In this document: in pieces, positions 40,091 through 48,993 of the stretch
Layout: each line of letters begins with the position of its first letter
How positions within the stretch are numbered: position 1 is the stretch's first letter
Assembly: GCF_000513275.1 (NCBI RefSeq)
Contig: NZ_CBVJ010000111.1
Coordinates: 1 to 59,370 of the forward strand
Length of the DNA: 59,370 nt
Source: Paenibacillus gorillae
GTDB taxonomy: Bacteria > Bacillota > Bacilli > Paenibacillales > Paenibacillaceae
Reading direction: 5' to 3'
Program-made: the position numbers and the translations under genes
The notes under the pieces: model-generated
What the model was told of the DNA's origin: nothing
Seen by the model: only the letters and a program-made list of their open reading frames with translations
Databases searched by the model: none

Positions 40091-41509
40091 TCAGACCAGC
40101 ACTCCATAGGGACTGCCCGCCGTTTGGGCGAAGGCATTAGGCGCCTCTCGCCGCAGGGATACAGGCTGACCAGCTTCCTCGCCAAATTGTCCTCGCTCAT
40201 AGACCACTTGCCCTCTTACAATCGTCACTACGGCCTCCCCTTCAAGTTCGGCCCCTTCATAAGCCGACCAGCCGCTGCCCGACAGCACATGAGCGTCAGT
40301 GAAGGTCCACTGCTTCTCGTCATCGATAATGAGAAGGTCGGCATCCAGCCCGGGCTCGATGCTGCCCTTCCGATGATCAAGGCCGAACCGGGCTGCTGGC
40401 CCTGCGGCAAGCAATTTAGCCACCGTAAGGAGCCTCTCTTCTCTGCTTAATGAAGGGAGAAATCGCTTCAATCCGGTTAGCAGCACAGGCAGCAGTTCTT
40501 GGACGCCCGGCAGACCTGGCGGCGCATCATGAAAATCAAAGCTTTTCTCCGCCTTGGAATGAGGCGCATGATCGCTTCCGACTGACGTAATTGTCCCCTG
40601 GGCTATCGACTGCCAGAGCCGGTCCCGGTCACGAGGCTCCCGGATGGCAGGGCTTAGCTTGGCCCTTGCTCCGAGCTCCCGTGCACTTGCATGATCGAAC
40701 CATAATTGATGGGCGGTCGTCTCATACGTAACGGGATACCCTGCCTCCGCAGCCGCATCCAGCAGCTCCGCTTCCTCGGCTGACGATACATGCAGCACAT
40801 GAATCGATGTCCCATACTTGCGGACAAAACGGAGCGCGCGAGCAACTGCTGTTATCGCACCTATCCGCGGATATACCGATTCATATTCCGATAAATCGGA
40901 CGGCTCTCCGCGTGATTGCCGGAATAGACGAAGCACAAAGTCATCCTCCGCATGCAGCGTCAGCGGAATGGCCTTATCCGCAGCCAGCCGGAAAATATAG
41001 TCGAGCTCCGCATCGTCATCAATAATATGCTTAGCAGTCCGATGTCCGGTAAGGAACAGCTTAATGCTCGCCGCTTCACCGCGTTCCAGCGTCTGAAGCG
41101 CCTCTGACTTGCCCGGCACGACCCCGATATGAAAGCCGTAATCGACATAGGATTGACCCTGTACGAGAGCGGACTTTTGCCGCAGCTTATCCACGGTATC
41201 GGTGTACGGATTCGTATTGGGCATGTCCAGTACCGTCGTCACACCGCCCGCTGCAGCTGCCTTTGAAGCCGAGTGCCAGTTCTCCTTATGCTCATAACCC
41301 GGTGTTCGAAAATGAACATGCGAATCAATAAGCCCCGGCAGCACATACCGTCCTTCTGCGTCGATCGTGCGACCCGACGCTGCTTCTTCGTCTTGGCGCA
41401 GCAGCTTCGCGATCTTCCCGTCCAGGATACCGATCTTGCCCTCCAAGATGCGGTCCCGGTAGACAATACGGGCATTGTCGATTACAAGATCAAATGCAGC
41501 CCCGCTCAT
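40091..41509 (-). CDS. Cyclic amidohydrolase (dihydroorotase/allantoinase/hydantoinase family)
   Basis: 472 residues. Metal ligands typical of the family are visible: GLIDSHVHFRTPG (first His pair), ASIKLFLTGHR (Lys likely carboxylated), PLTLHAED, IHVLHVSS and SVGSDHAPH (catalytic Asp). It hydrolyses a cyclic amide such as allantoin, a hydantoin or dihydropyrimidine; the specificity cannot be read. HVHFRTPG and MPNTNP are closer to allantoinase/dihydroorotase than to dihydropyrimidinase. It overlaps the flavoprotein gene by 4 bp. In the operon it could open a heterocyclic ring formed or oxidised by the neighbouring enzymes. Confidence 0.8.
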   Translation of the reverse strand: MSGAAFDLVIDNARIVYRDRILEGKIGILDGKIAKLLRQDEEAASGRTIDAEGRYVLPGLIDSHVHFRTPGYEHKENWHSASKAAAAGGVTTVLDMPNTNPYTDTVDKLRQKSALVQGQSYVDYGFHIGVVPGKSEALQTLERGEAASIKLFLTGHRTAKHIIDDDAELDYIFRLAADKAIPLTLHAEDDFVLRLFRQSRGEPSDLSEYESVYPRIGAITAVARALRFVRKYGTSIHVLHVSSAEEAELLDAAAEAGYPVTYETTAHQLWFDHASARELGARAKLSPAIREPRDRDRLWQSIAQGTITSVGSDHAPHSKAEKSFDFHDAPPGLPGVQELLPVLLTGLKRFLPSLSREERLLTVAKLLAAGPAARFGLDHRKGSIEPGLDADLLIIDDEKQWTFTDAHVLSGSGWSAYEGAELEGEAVVTIVRGQVVYERGQFGEEAGQPVSLRREAPNAFAQTAGSPYGVLV

Positions 41510-42615
41510 GAAATCAGCTCCCGTCCGATAATTTCTCTAGCCAGCCGGTTCACCGGCCCCATCAACGAGACGGCTCTTGCATCGCGCAGCAGTCGCTCGA
41601 TTTTTTTTCCGCGCACATATCCGGAGCCGCCGATAATTTGCTGCGCTTCGCGGACGATACGTTCACTGGATTCCGAAGCGAATATTTTGGACTGGTAAGC
41701 AATCTGACTAAGCCGGTCGCCTCCCTCCTTCGCCCCCACCTTCTCGACCAGCGCTCGAACTGCTTCAAGCTGCATATGCAGCTCGGACAATGCGGCCTGA
41801 AGCACCGGATTGCCCTGCTGTCCTCTGGCCCTCACTTGCTCCAGCGCCAGCTTGTAGGCGGCCTCGCTAATTCCGAGCGACACGGAGCCCAGCGTCAGCC
41901 CACATTCGCGAATGCCGTTAATGACAGACGGCGCTCCTCCAAGTGGTCCAATGACCTGTTCACCAGCCACCTCACACTGATGCAGATTAATAAATCCAGT
42001 TGAGGAGCCTCGCATTCCGGACAGATTCGTATCTGCATCCGCGGTAATTCCCTGCGAAGTCTCGATAAGGAAAAAGGATTGCCCTGAATTGCCGTACAGC
42101 GAGCCGGAGTCGCCTGTGCCTGTCTGGACAAGCACCAAATATAAGTTAGCCAATCCAGCTCCGGTTGTGAACGACTTCACGCCTCCAATAATCCAATTGC
42201 CGTCTAAAGTCCGATCCGCAACTGTCGAAATATTCTGTTTATTTGCTCCAGCACCTGTCTCCGACCAAGCCGATGCAGCCAGCCATTGCCCGTTCGCAAG
42301 CTTTGGCAAATAATCAGTGCGCTGCTTCACGCTGCCCCATTCCAAAATGCGGGATACGACCGAGAAATGCTGAAAGACGATAATGGCAATTGAAGGATCT
42401 ACTTCTGCAATGGAAGCGATCAGCCTCCCTGCAAATAAAGAATCATAGCCAAGACCGCCATATTCCTCCGGCACAAGACTGCCCAGCAATCCGGAAGCCT
42501 TAAGCGCATCAAGCGACTCCTGCTGCGTCTGCCCCGCATCATCAGCCACAGCGGCGTAACGGTCCAGTTCCTCCAATAACGACTCTATGCGTACACCTTG
42601 CGTTGCCACTCCCAT
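41506..42615 (-). CDS. Acyl-CoA-dehydrogenase-fold flavoprotein (DszC/SfnB-like)
   Basis: 369 residues with the three-part ACAD fold: N-terminal helices (DALKASGLLGSLVPEEYGGLGYDSLFAGRLIASIAEVDPSIAII), a middle beta domain (AASAWSETGAGANKQNISTVADRTLDGNWIIGGVKSFTTGAGLANLYLVLVQTG) and C-terminal helices ending in QQIIGGSGYVRGKKIERLLRDARAV. There are no other fatty-acid genes nearby; in sulfur islands this fold often serves as a flavin monooxygenase (DszC, SfnB) fed by an FMN reductase such as the one at 46.4 kb. AAAGGAG lies 10 nt before the ATG, which is inside the end of the PrpF-like gene. Confidence 0.8.
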   Translation of the reverse strand: MGVATQGVRIESLLEELDRYAAVADDAGQTQQESLDALKASGLLGSLVPEEYGGLGYDSLFAGRLIASIAEVDPSIAIIVFQHFSVVSRILEWGSVKQRTDYLPKLANGQWLAASAWSETGAGANKQNISTVADRTLDGNWIIGGVKSFTTGAGLANLYLVLVQTGTGDSGSLYGNSGQSFFLIETSQGITADADTNLSGMRGSSTGFINLHQCEVAGEQVIGPLGGAPSVINGIRECGLTLGSVSLGISEAAYKLALEQVRARGQQGNPVLQAALSELHMQLEAVRALVEKVGAKEGGDRLSQIAYQSKIFASESSERIVREAQQIIGGSGYVRGKKIERLLRDARAVSLMGPVNRLAREIIGRELIS

Positions 42616-43628
42616 TCGTAAGACGCTCCTTTCTTAAACGGTAACGCCCCGAGCAGACGCACGTTTTTCTCGGAAATGCTGCTGTACAGCAGATGGTCGG
42701 ATAGCTTGCCGCCCGTCGTAGCCGTCGAGATGTAGGTACTTCCGCCTTTCGTATTCACCCTCAGACGGTAACCCGCGGCTAGCGTATCGCCGATCAGCCG
42801 GTGAACGATAGTTCCTTCAATGGCAGCCGCTGCACCAATGCAAGCCGCTCCAGTCAGCGCAATCGTCGGGTGCCAAGACGGTATCGATACGCCCCTGAAC
42901 GCAATCACGCCTGGTTCATAGCTGGCAATAGCCGCCACCTTCGGGAAGACGCCGTCCGGATTCCAGCCCAGCAGCTGCGCCGCAGAGCGGCGAATTGCAT
43001 GGAGACGCACCAGCGTGTCCTCTCCCGCTTCAAACAATGCCTGCTCCGAATGAATACCGAGCTCCGCGGCATTCACGAACACATACGGGTTGCCGGAAGA
43101 TGCGAGCGATACTTCATAGTCTCCATATTCTGTGGCTAGCTGGTCAGTCAATGCGCCGGATGGCAGCAGACTGGAGAGCGGCGTTTCACCGTCCACGATG
43201 AAATGCGCCGTGCAATTCATACCAGAGCGAACTGCATGGTCAACCTCGCAGACGAGCGAGTCTCCGACGTTCTCCACATATACACGTACGCGTAATCCCG
43301 GGCTAGCACTGGGCAGCCAACCCCATTTCATTGCAACCTGTATCGCAGCCAGAATGGAATGTCCGCAGCTGCCCGAATAATCGAAGGTCACGGGATTGCC
43401 AGGCACCAGCTGGAAAAACAAATAGTTCAAATCGTACATTGGATGCTTGGACGGACGCAGGACGACATATTTGGAAATCAGCCCGTAAGGCCGTTCTTCA
43501 TCATCCAAGTTGTCGCTAATATCCTTTAAGATTGGAATAATAGCTTCAGGCGAAGCAGGCAGCTCCGTTCCATCAATAATGATGGAGGATGACACACTGC
43601 CTTCGGCATGCGCCAAATACGTTTGCAT
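42585..43628 (-). CDS. PrpF-like isomerase (diaminopimelate-epimerase fold)
   Basis: 347 residues from the ATG at 43628 (GAGGGGTGA upstream). Two-lobed PrpF/DUF453-type protein. The N-terminal lobe has the active-site cysteine in TFDYSGSCGHSILAAIQVAM (Cys about 88), and the C-terminal lobe has VFVNAAELG and a conserved HPTIALTGAACIGAAAAIEGTI segment. PrpF proteins catalyse proton shifts in substituted aconitates; the present neighbourhood has no methylcitrate genes, so the substrate is different. It overlaps the flavoprotein gene by 31 bp and follows the synthetase gene by 5 bp. Confidence 0.78.
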   Translation of the reverse strand: MQTYLAHAEGSVSSSIIIDGTELPASPEAIIPILKDISDNLDDEERPYGLISKYVVLRPSKHPMYDLNYLFFQLVPGNPVTFDYSGSCGHSILAAIQVAMKWGWLPSASPGLRVRVYVENVGDSLVCEVDHAVRSGMNCTAHFIVDGETPLSSLLPSGALTDQLATEYGDYEVSLASSGNPYVFVNAAELGIHSEQALFEAGEDTLVRLHAIRRSAAQLLGWNPDGVFPKVAAIASYEPGVIAFRGVSIPSWHPTIALTGAACIGAAAAIEGTIVHRLIGDTLAAGYRLRVNTKGGSTYISTATTGGKLSDHLLYSSISEKNVRLLGALPFKKGASYEWEWQRKVYA

Positions 43629-43633
43629 AGGAA

Positions 43634-45448
43634 TCACCCCTCGAACTGATATTGCTTGGAAGAACCAATTTGAACCTGATACTGACTGATCCACAGCTGG
43701 AAAATAACGAGCGACCACAGCGTCAATGCCGTCTTGCCGTCCGGCTGTGTCGCCTGCTTGTGCAGCAGCTTCTCTACTGCCGCCGGACTGAACAGATTAT
43801 GTCTGCGCAGCGTGTCCCTATCGAGTACCCGCTCCACTGCCTCGAAGAGAGGAAGCCCCTTGCGCATCATGGCGTCGATCGGCAGCGTGAACGGCTGCTT
43901 CTTCCGGTTCAGAATTGCATCAGGCAGCTGCCCTTCCGCCGCCCGGTACAGCAGACGTTTCACCTTTCCTTCTCCAATTCGCCAGTCTACAGGCAATTTG
44001 CCCGCCAAATCCAGAATGCGCGGCTGGCAAAAAGGAACCCGCACTTCTACAGAATGCGCCATGCTGAGATGGTCCACACGTCTTAGATGATACGAAGGCA
44101 GCCGGTATTCCCGCTCGAAATCCAAGATGGCATCCAGTCTGCCCTTCCGGTGATGAGCAGTGCGGAGGCTGTCTGAAATCTGATCCCCGATCGACCCGTT
44201 GTCATGAATAAAAGCGCGATAATCCTCGCTGTACAGCTCCTTGCGCAATGCCGGCGAGGCAACGCCAAGCGAAGCAACATAAGGCTTAATCCAATCGTCC
44301 GCTGCTTCCGAGGCCTCCAGGAAGCGGTCATAACCAGCGAACATCTCGTCGGCTCCATCGCCGGATACCGTCACCTTGAAGCCGGCCTGATGAACCGCTT
44401 CGAATAAAGCATAACTGCTCAATGTGATAGGATCGGCATTCGGCTGCCCTAGCCTCTCGGCCACAAGCGGCAAAATCTTCTCAAAGTCCCGCGGGTCGAA
44501 GAGAACCTCATGATGCGTCGTGCCATATCGTTCCGATACTTGTCTGGCATAGATCTTCTCATCCAGCGGCCAATCGCCCACATAAGATAAATTAAAGGAA
44601 TGAATACCGGCTTGTCGCTGGCTTGCCAGTGCGGTAACGAGGCTGGAATCCAGTCCGCCGCTGTTAATTGTGGATACCGGCACGTCTGCAAGCAGCAGCG
44701 CCTGCACCTCGCGGTCAAGCTGTCCCCGAAGCGATACAGCAGCGGAATTAAACTCACCGCCAAGCGGCTCCGATGCAAGCAGCGTCTTCCATCGGCGAAT
44801 GGCCGGCCGTTCACCAAGCCTTGCTTGGAGCAGCGAGGATGGCGGCAGCGCATAGACACCATCAAACAGCGTCCGTTCTCCGAATACCACCTTTGTCGTC
44901 AAATAAAAGTCGACGCCCGGCAGCCATAAGTTTGAGGGTACGCTTCCGAATGCCAGCAGGGATGGCAGCTCTGATGAGAAATAAAGCGCCCTATCCCGTT
45001 CATCCCAATAGTAATACAAGGATTTAATGCCAGAAGGATCTGTTGCCAGAGTGAGCACAACCCCCTCCCGTAAATCAATGACCGCAATTGCAAACATACC
45101 GTCCAGATAGCGGACAAAGTCCTGTCCGTATTCCGCGTATAGCGCAGGCAGGATTGATCCGTCGCAATGATCCGTAAACGTATAGCCTTTTGCCTCCAGC
45201 TTGCTTCTGAGCTCCCGATGATTATAAATTTCACCATTCAATACAATACGAATCGAATCGCCAAGACTGTAAGGCTGCTCGCCCCCGTCAAGTCCGACGA
45301 TCGCAAGCCGATTATTGCCGATTGCCCAGTTTCTCTCTGCCCATACCGACTGTTGATCGGGGCCGCCTGCCAGCTGCTGATCGGAGACCGCCTTCAGTCG
45401 TCCGGGATCGACGTCCACATTTCCAATGTATCCAAATATCCGGCACAT
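43634..45448 (-). CDS. asnB: Asparagine synthetase-like glutamine amidotransferase
   Basis: 604 residues from the ATG at 45448, which puts the nucleophile Cys at position 2 (MCRIFGYIG). The Ntn glutaminase domain (1-200) has NRLAIVGLDGGEQPYS and VLNGEIYNHRELR; the synthetase domain has the PP-loop STINSGGLDSSLV (about 264) and GDGADEMFAGYDRFLEA. The CDGS where most AsnB proteins read SDTE or similar is a small deviation. It could make asparagine, but as first gene of a five-gene operon with isomerase, flavoprotein, amidohydrolase and bicupin it more probably amidates or adenylates a pathway intermediate (inference). Confidence 0.85.
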   Translation of the reverse strand: MCRIFGYIGNVDVDPGRLKAVSDQQLAGGPDQQSVWAERNWAIGNNRLAIVGLDGGEQPYSLGDSIRIVLNGEIYNHRELRSKLEAKGYTFTDHCDGSILPALYAEYGQDFVRYLDGMFAIAVIDLREGVVLTLATDPSGIKSLYYYWDERDRALYFSSELPSLLAFGSVPSNLWLPGVDFYLTTKVVFGERTLFDGVYALPPSSLLQARLGERPAIRRWKTLLASEPLGGEFNSAAVSLRGQLDREVQALLLADVPVSTINSGGLDSSLVTALASQRQAGIHSFNLSYVGDWPLDEKIYARQVSERYGTTHHEVLFDPRDFEKILPLVAERLGQPNADPITLSSYALFEAVHQAGFKVTVSGDGADEMFAGYDRFLEASEAADDWIKPYVASLGVASPALRKELYSEDYRAFIHDNGSIGDQISDSLRTAHHRKGRLDAILDFEREYRLPSYHLRRVDHLSMAHSVEVRVPFCQPRILDLAGKLPVDWRIGEGKVKRLLYRAAEGQLPDAILNRKKQPFTLPIDAMMRKGLPLFEAVERVLDRDTLRRHNLFSPAAVEKLLHKQATQPDGKTALTLWSLVIFQLWISQYQVQIGSSKQYQFEG

Positions 45449-45594
45449 CCTAACCACTCCCTCTGTCTTTATTCATTCCAACCTATGAATATGGCCTGCA
45501 TCTCCCCCTCCAGCCTATCATTTTACAAATTGTTAATCATTTAGTATTCTGGAATGTTCTACAATTTAGACTGTACTCTCCCGCTTCTCAGCCG

Positions 45595-45605
45595 TCCAAT
45601 ATTAC
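45595..45605 (-). promoter_or_regulatory. Degenerate TTGRTATTGGA element upstream of the asnB operon
   Basis: GTAATATTGGA on the minus strand, 9 of 11 matching the element found exactly at five other promoters of the island. It is about 150 bp upstream of the asnB start, in the right orientation. Weak alone; noted because of the pattern. Confidence 0.3.
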
Positions 45606-45647
45606 TTAGCCAATCAATCGCATTCTCCGAAAGCTATCATTCCGACT

Positions 45648-46178
45648 TTAATTGACAACGAATGTCGAATCTTCGACCGGGTATGTAACCGATGAGACCT
45701 CGCCCTCAAATAAGCGAACGACAATGAATTGGGGTCTTTCCGACAAGCGGAAGGCATGCGGCCGGTGAGCGGGCACGACAACGACATCTCCAGGCAATGC
45801 CGTTAATTCGAAATAGCCGCTTCCCCCTTCGTCTTTTATCGTAAATACGCCTGCTCCGCCAAGTACAATCCGCACTTCATCATCCAGATGATAATGAAGC
45901 GAGCCGAATTTCTGCAGCATATCGGGCGTCTGTTCCGACAAGATCACAATGTCCCACTGCTTATAGCCTTTCCGCTCTGCAAAATCCGCAATTGACGGTT
46001 CGTAGATCCGAAGCAGTTCCGTCTTTTCCTCATCCGACAGCAGCAGCCTCTCTTCGTACGATGAAGGAGTATGATTCCCCTCCCACCGTTCGTAATACAC
46101 ACCTTGCTCCTCCAGAAAAGAATGCAATTGAACTTCCTTATGCGTCTCCAAACCGCCTAGCAATCGCAGCCCCGCCAT
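45648..46178 (-). CDS. Acireductone-dioxygenase-like cupin
   Basis: 176 residues from the ATG at 46178 (AGGAGG upstream). The N-terminal HSFLEEQGVYYERWEGN and the central HYHLDDEVRIVLGGAGVF match acireductone dioxygenase, with metal ligands His95, His97, Glu101 and His141 (PAHRPHAF). ARD converts acireductone in the methionine salvage pathway. No other mtn gene lies nearby, so it either acts alone with salvage genes elsewhere or has a related ring- or diketone-cleaving role in this island. It is transcribed toward the asnB operon but 199 bp separate them. Confidence 0.78.
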   Translation of the reverse strand: MAGLRLLGGLETHKEVQLHSFLEEQGVYYERWEGNHTPSSYEERLLLSDEEKTELLRIYEPSIADFAERKGYKQWDIVILSEQTPDMLQKFGSLHYHLDDEVRIVLGGAGVFTIKDEGGSGYFELTALPGDVVVVPAHRPHAFRLSERPQFIVVRLFEGEVSSVTYPVEDSTFVVN

Positions 46179-46310
46179 ATAATTCCTCCTATTCCAATTT
46201 GAATTGTTAACTATCATAGTTGGAAATTTTTACCCTGTCAACCAAAAATATAAATGATAGCCTGCAAGCAATAGGTTCATAATTTCTGGTCTATATAATC
46301 GATTATGATT

Positions 46311-46321
46311 TTGGTATTGGA
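46311..46321 (+). promoter_or_regulatory. TTGRTATTGGA element, FMN reductase operon promoter
   Basis: TTGGTATTGGA on the plus strand, 87 bp before the ATG at 46409. The flanks TTATGATT on the left and AG on the right also resemble the copy at 52.2 kb (shared core GATTTTGGTATTGGA). It lies between this operon and the divergent ARD-like gene and could affect both. Confidence 0.7.
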
Positions 46322-46408
46322 AGTTTTTCTCATTTACTCGTTATAATACTAACACACCCGGAATAGGTGGTTTTAACATCATAAATCAGGATATGGAGCG
46401 TGTGACCT

Positions 46409-46951
46409 ATGAGTAAAAATGTACTGTTCATTAGCGGAAGCCCTCGTGCCGGAGCCAACACCAAGGCCGTTGTCAATGTTGTTTACCGTTTGCTCCGGGA
46501 TAAGCAAGGCAACTCCCAGCTGCTTGATCTTCACCATCATGTACTGCCGCTGTTCAATGGAGATCCCGCTCAGCAAGAGCTGGACTGCGTCACTCAGCTT
46601 AGGAAGCTTGCTCAGGAAGCCGATGCTTTTTTCATCGTGACGCCCGAATACCATAACGGTATCAGCGGCGCCCTGAAGAACGCATTGGACTTTCTAAATG
46701 GCGACCACTTCAAGGGCAAGCCCGTCGCTATCGCGGCAGCAGCTGGGGGTGGAAAAGGCGGAATCAACGCTCTAAACAACCTGCGTATCGTGCTGCGCGG
46801 CCTGCAAGCCAACGTGCTGCCCGCCCAATTTGTTGCCGATCCAGGCCATATTGACCAGCATGGCATCTATATTGACGAAAGCGGCGTTCAGACGCTTCAA
46901 GCGCTTGTCCTTGATCTGGCTTCCGCCCTGCAGACGGAAGCCCGCGTATGA
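46409..46951 (+). CDS. NAD(P)H-dependent FMN reductase
   Basis: 180 residues, flavodoxin-like. It opens with VLFISGSPRAGANTKAVVNVV (FMN phosphate loop) and has the family signature TPEYHNGISGALKNALDFLNG. Members of this family (SsuE, SfnF, MsuE, YhdA) supply reduced FMN to two-component monooxygenases of sulfur metabolism. Candidates for its partners here are the luciferase-like proteins at 15-1352 and 53458-54549 and the DszC-like protein at 41506-42615. First gene of a rightward operon with a permease and two DsbA-like genes. The promoter carries the shared element. Confidence 0.88.
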   Translation: MSKNVLFISGSPRAGANTKAVVNVVYRLLRDKQGNSQLLDLHHHVLPLFNGDPAQQELDCVTQLRKLAQEADAFFIVTPEYHNGISGALKNALDFLNGDHFKGKPVAIAAAAGGGKGGINALNNLRIVLRGLQANVLPAQFVADPGHIDQHGIYIDESGVQTLQALVLDLASALQTEARV

Positions 46952-46994
46952 TTTCCGCCGCCCATTACCGCATCAGCCAAGGGGCTAACCGCTC

Positions 46995-48347
46995 GTGAGA
47001 ACGCTGCTGGATTCGCTTCAATGGGCCTTCTTTCTTCTGACAGGCGGTCTTGTGGCACCCATTGTCGTAGCGGCGGCCTTTCAGCTGTCAGATGCCGAGA
47101 CGATTAGCCTCTTGCAAAGAACGTTGGCCGTTATCGGCGTATCCTCCCTGCTCCAAGTGACACTTGGCCATAAGCTGCCGATTCTGGAGGGCCCTGCCGG
47201 TGTATGGTGGGGTGTCTTCATTCTTCTTGCAGCGAACCTTACGCCAGGTGCATCCGGTGCCGAGCTGCTTCGCCAGATGGAGATGGGTTTGCTGCTCGGA
47301 GGAGTCATCATTTTGCTGCTGAGCGCTTTTCAAGTTATCCGTTATTTAAAAAAGCTGTTCACTCCGGTCGTTACCGGCACTTATTTGCTGCTGCTCATCT
47401 TTCAATTCAGCTCTCCGATCGTGAAAGGTATTCTTGGTGTGGGCTACAAGGACCCTTACATCCATGCGAGTATTGCGGCGCCTGCCATCGCAACTCTTCT
47501 TCTGACCTTTCTATGCGGCCGAAGCAAGACGGCGTGGCTGCGCAACTATTCCGCGCTGATTGGGATTGCAGCAGGCTACGGTTTATTTCTGCTTCTTGGT
47601 CACATTCCCGCACTGCCTAAACTGCCGGATACGGCTATTCTCATCCCCCAATTATTCGCCTGGGGAGCGCCGCTATTCGATTCAGGCATTACGCTCACAA
47701 CGCTGGTCATTACGCTTCCGCTGCTCATTAACATGATTGCAGCCATCGTTGTCATGGAGAAGACGATCGGCCTTGAGCCTGCAGACCGTTATCGCCGCTC
47801 CGGCATTGTAATGGGCATCAACCAGGTGCTGTCCGGAGCCTTCTCCGCGGTAGGCTGCGTGTCCAACTCTCATACTGCCGGCTTTGTCGCATCCACCAGA
47901 ATGACCAAGAGACTGCCTTTCATCATCGGTTGCCTGCTGTTGATAGTTGCCGGCTTCTTCCCGTTTCTAACCGCAGCGCTTGCGTCCGTTCCTGTACCCG
48001 TAGCATTCGCCGTTATCTTTTATTCGTTCGCGCATCTGCTGTCCGCCGGCCTGAAGGAGCTTGGCGCGATTTTGCAAAATGAGAAAAAGCTGACCATCGT
48101 CGCCTTTTCCTTGTTCGCTGGTGTTGGAAGCATGTTCATTCCTGCGGCAAGCCTTGCGGTACTGCCGGATGTACTGAAGCCCATTCTGAACAATGGACTG
48201 GTTGTCGGCGTGCTGGCATCCATTCTGCTTGAGCAGGCATGGCAATTTAAAGACTCTCTATCATCAGGCTCCGGTTTTAGGAGACGCAAACATCCACTTA
48301 TCGAAAGGAGCACCGGCCATGCCGTTAACGATCAAAGTGTACTCTGA
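46995..48347 (+). CDS. NCS2 (nucleobase-ascorbate) family permease
   Basis: 450 residues, GTG start, with about 12-14 hydrophobic spans. The sequence GPAGVWWGVFILLAANLTPGASGAEL, the paired acidic residues (VVMEKTIGLEP) and the later motif VSNSHTAGFVASTRMTKR place it in the NCS2 uracil/xanthine transporter family. That last segment replaces the usual Q-N-x-G of the signature (QNxGxxxxTxxxSR) by S-H-T-A-G, so the substrate probably differs from xanthine or uracil. Its place in an operon of sulfur-type redox enzymes is unusual. It overlaps the first DsbA gene by 29 bp. Confidence 0.8.
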   Translation: MRTLLDSLQWAFFLLTGGLVAPIVVAAAFQLSDAETISLLQRTLAVIGVSSLLQVTLGHKLPILEGPAGVWWGVFILLAANLTPGASGAELLRQMEMGLLLGGVIILLLSAFQVIRYLKKLFTPVVTGTYLLLLIFQFSSPIVKGILGVGYKDPYIHASIAAPAIATLLLTFLCGRSKTAWLRNYSALIGIAAGYGLFLLLGHIPALPKLPDTAILIPQLFAWGAPLFDSGITLTTLVITLPLLINMIAAIVVMEKTIGLEPADRYRRSGIVMGINQVLSGAFSAVGCVSNSHTAGFVASTRMTKRLPFIIGCLLLIVAGFFPFLTAALASVPVPVAFAVIFYSFAHLLSAGLKELGAILQNEKKLTIVAFSLFAGVGSMFIPAASLAVLPDVLKPILNNGLVVGVLASILLEQAWQFKDSLSSGSGFRRRKHPLIERSTGHAVNDQSVL

Positions 48348-48969
48348 TTATGTCTGTCCATTCTGCTTGCTGGCGGATGGCGAGCTGAAAGCAGCGGCGG
48401 CAGAACGGGACGTAACCATTGAACATCTCCCCTTCGAGCTGAGGCCTTATCCTGCGCCTACGCTTCGGCCCGAGGACAGCTATATGCAAACGAGCTGGAG
48501 AGAAAAGGTTTACCCCATTGCGGAGCAGCTCGATATTCCAATCCGAATGCCGTCTCTCTCTCCGCAGCCCTACACGCACTTGGCCTTTGAAGGCTATCAA
48601 TTCGCCAAAGAAGCTGGCATCGGTGAAGCTTATAATTCGAGAATGTACAAGGCTTTTTTCCAGGACGGCCTCAATATCGGTGATATTGATGTTTTGACGG
48701 GACTGGCCGAAGAGTTAGGGTTGAATGGCTCCGCTTATCGCGAGGCGCTGGAGGCCGGAACCTTCCGGGAAGCGCATAAACAGGCGCTGCACCACGCCCT
48801 TTATGAAGCTAATATTACTGCAGCGCCGACTTACGTTATCGGAAACACCACAGTCAAGTGGCTTCTATATAAGGAGCAGTTTCTCGAAGCGATCGATGCC
48901 GAATTGAAAAAACAGCGGCTGGAGCAATGGAGTACCGGCATTAGCTGTACCATTGACGGCTGTTCCTAA
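48319..48969 (+). CDS. DsbA/FrnE-like oxidoreductase, first copy
   Basis: 216 residues from the ATG at 48319 (AAAGGAG upstream); the open frame upstream overlaps the permease gene and is not part of the protein. Thioredoxin fold with CPFC at residues 13-16 and the FrnE-type cis-Pro loop AAPTYVIGN near the end. The C-terminal tail CTIDGCS adds two cysteines absent from the second copy. No signal peptide, so it acts in the cytoplasm. FrnE-like proteins act on disulfides or glutathione-type adducts. It is about 60% similar by eye to the next gene. Confidence 0.85.
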   Translation: MPLTIKVYSDYVCPFCLLADGELKAAAAERDVTIEHLPFELRPYPAPTLRPEDSYMQTSWREKVYPIAEQLDIPIRMPSLSPQPYTHLAFEGYQFAKEAGIGEAYNSRMYKAFFQDGLNIGDIDVLTGLAEELGLNGSAYREALEAGTFREAHKQALHHALYEANITAAPTYVIGNTTVKWLLYKEQFLEAIDAELKKQRLEQWSTGISCTIDGCS

Positions 48970-48993
48970 CTAAATAGAGAGGAGTAATGATTC

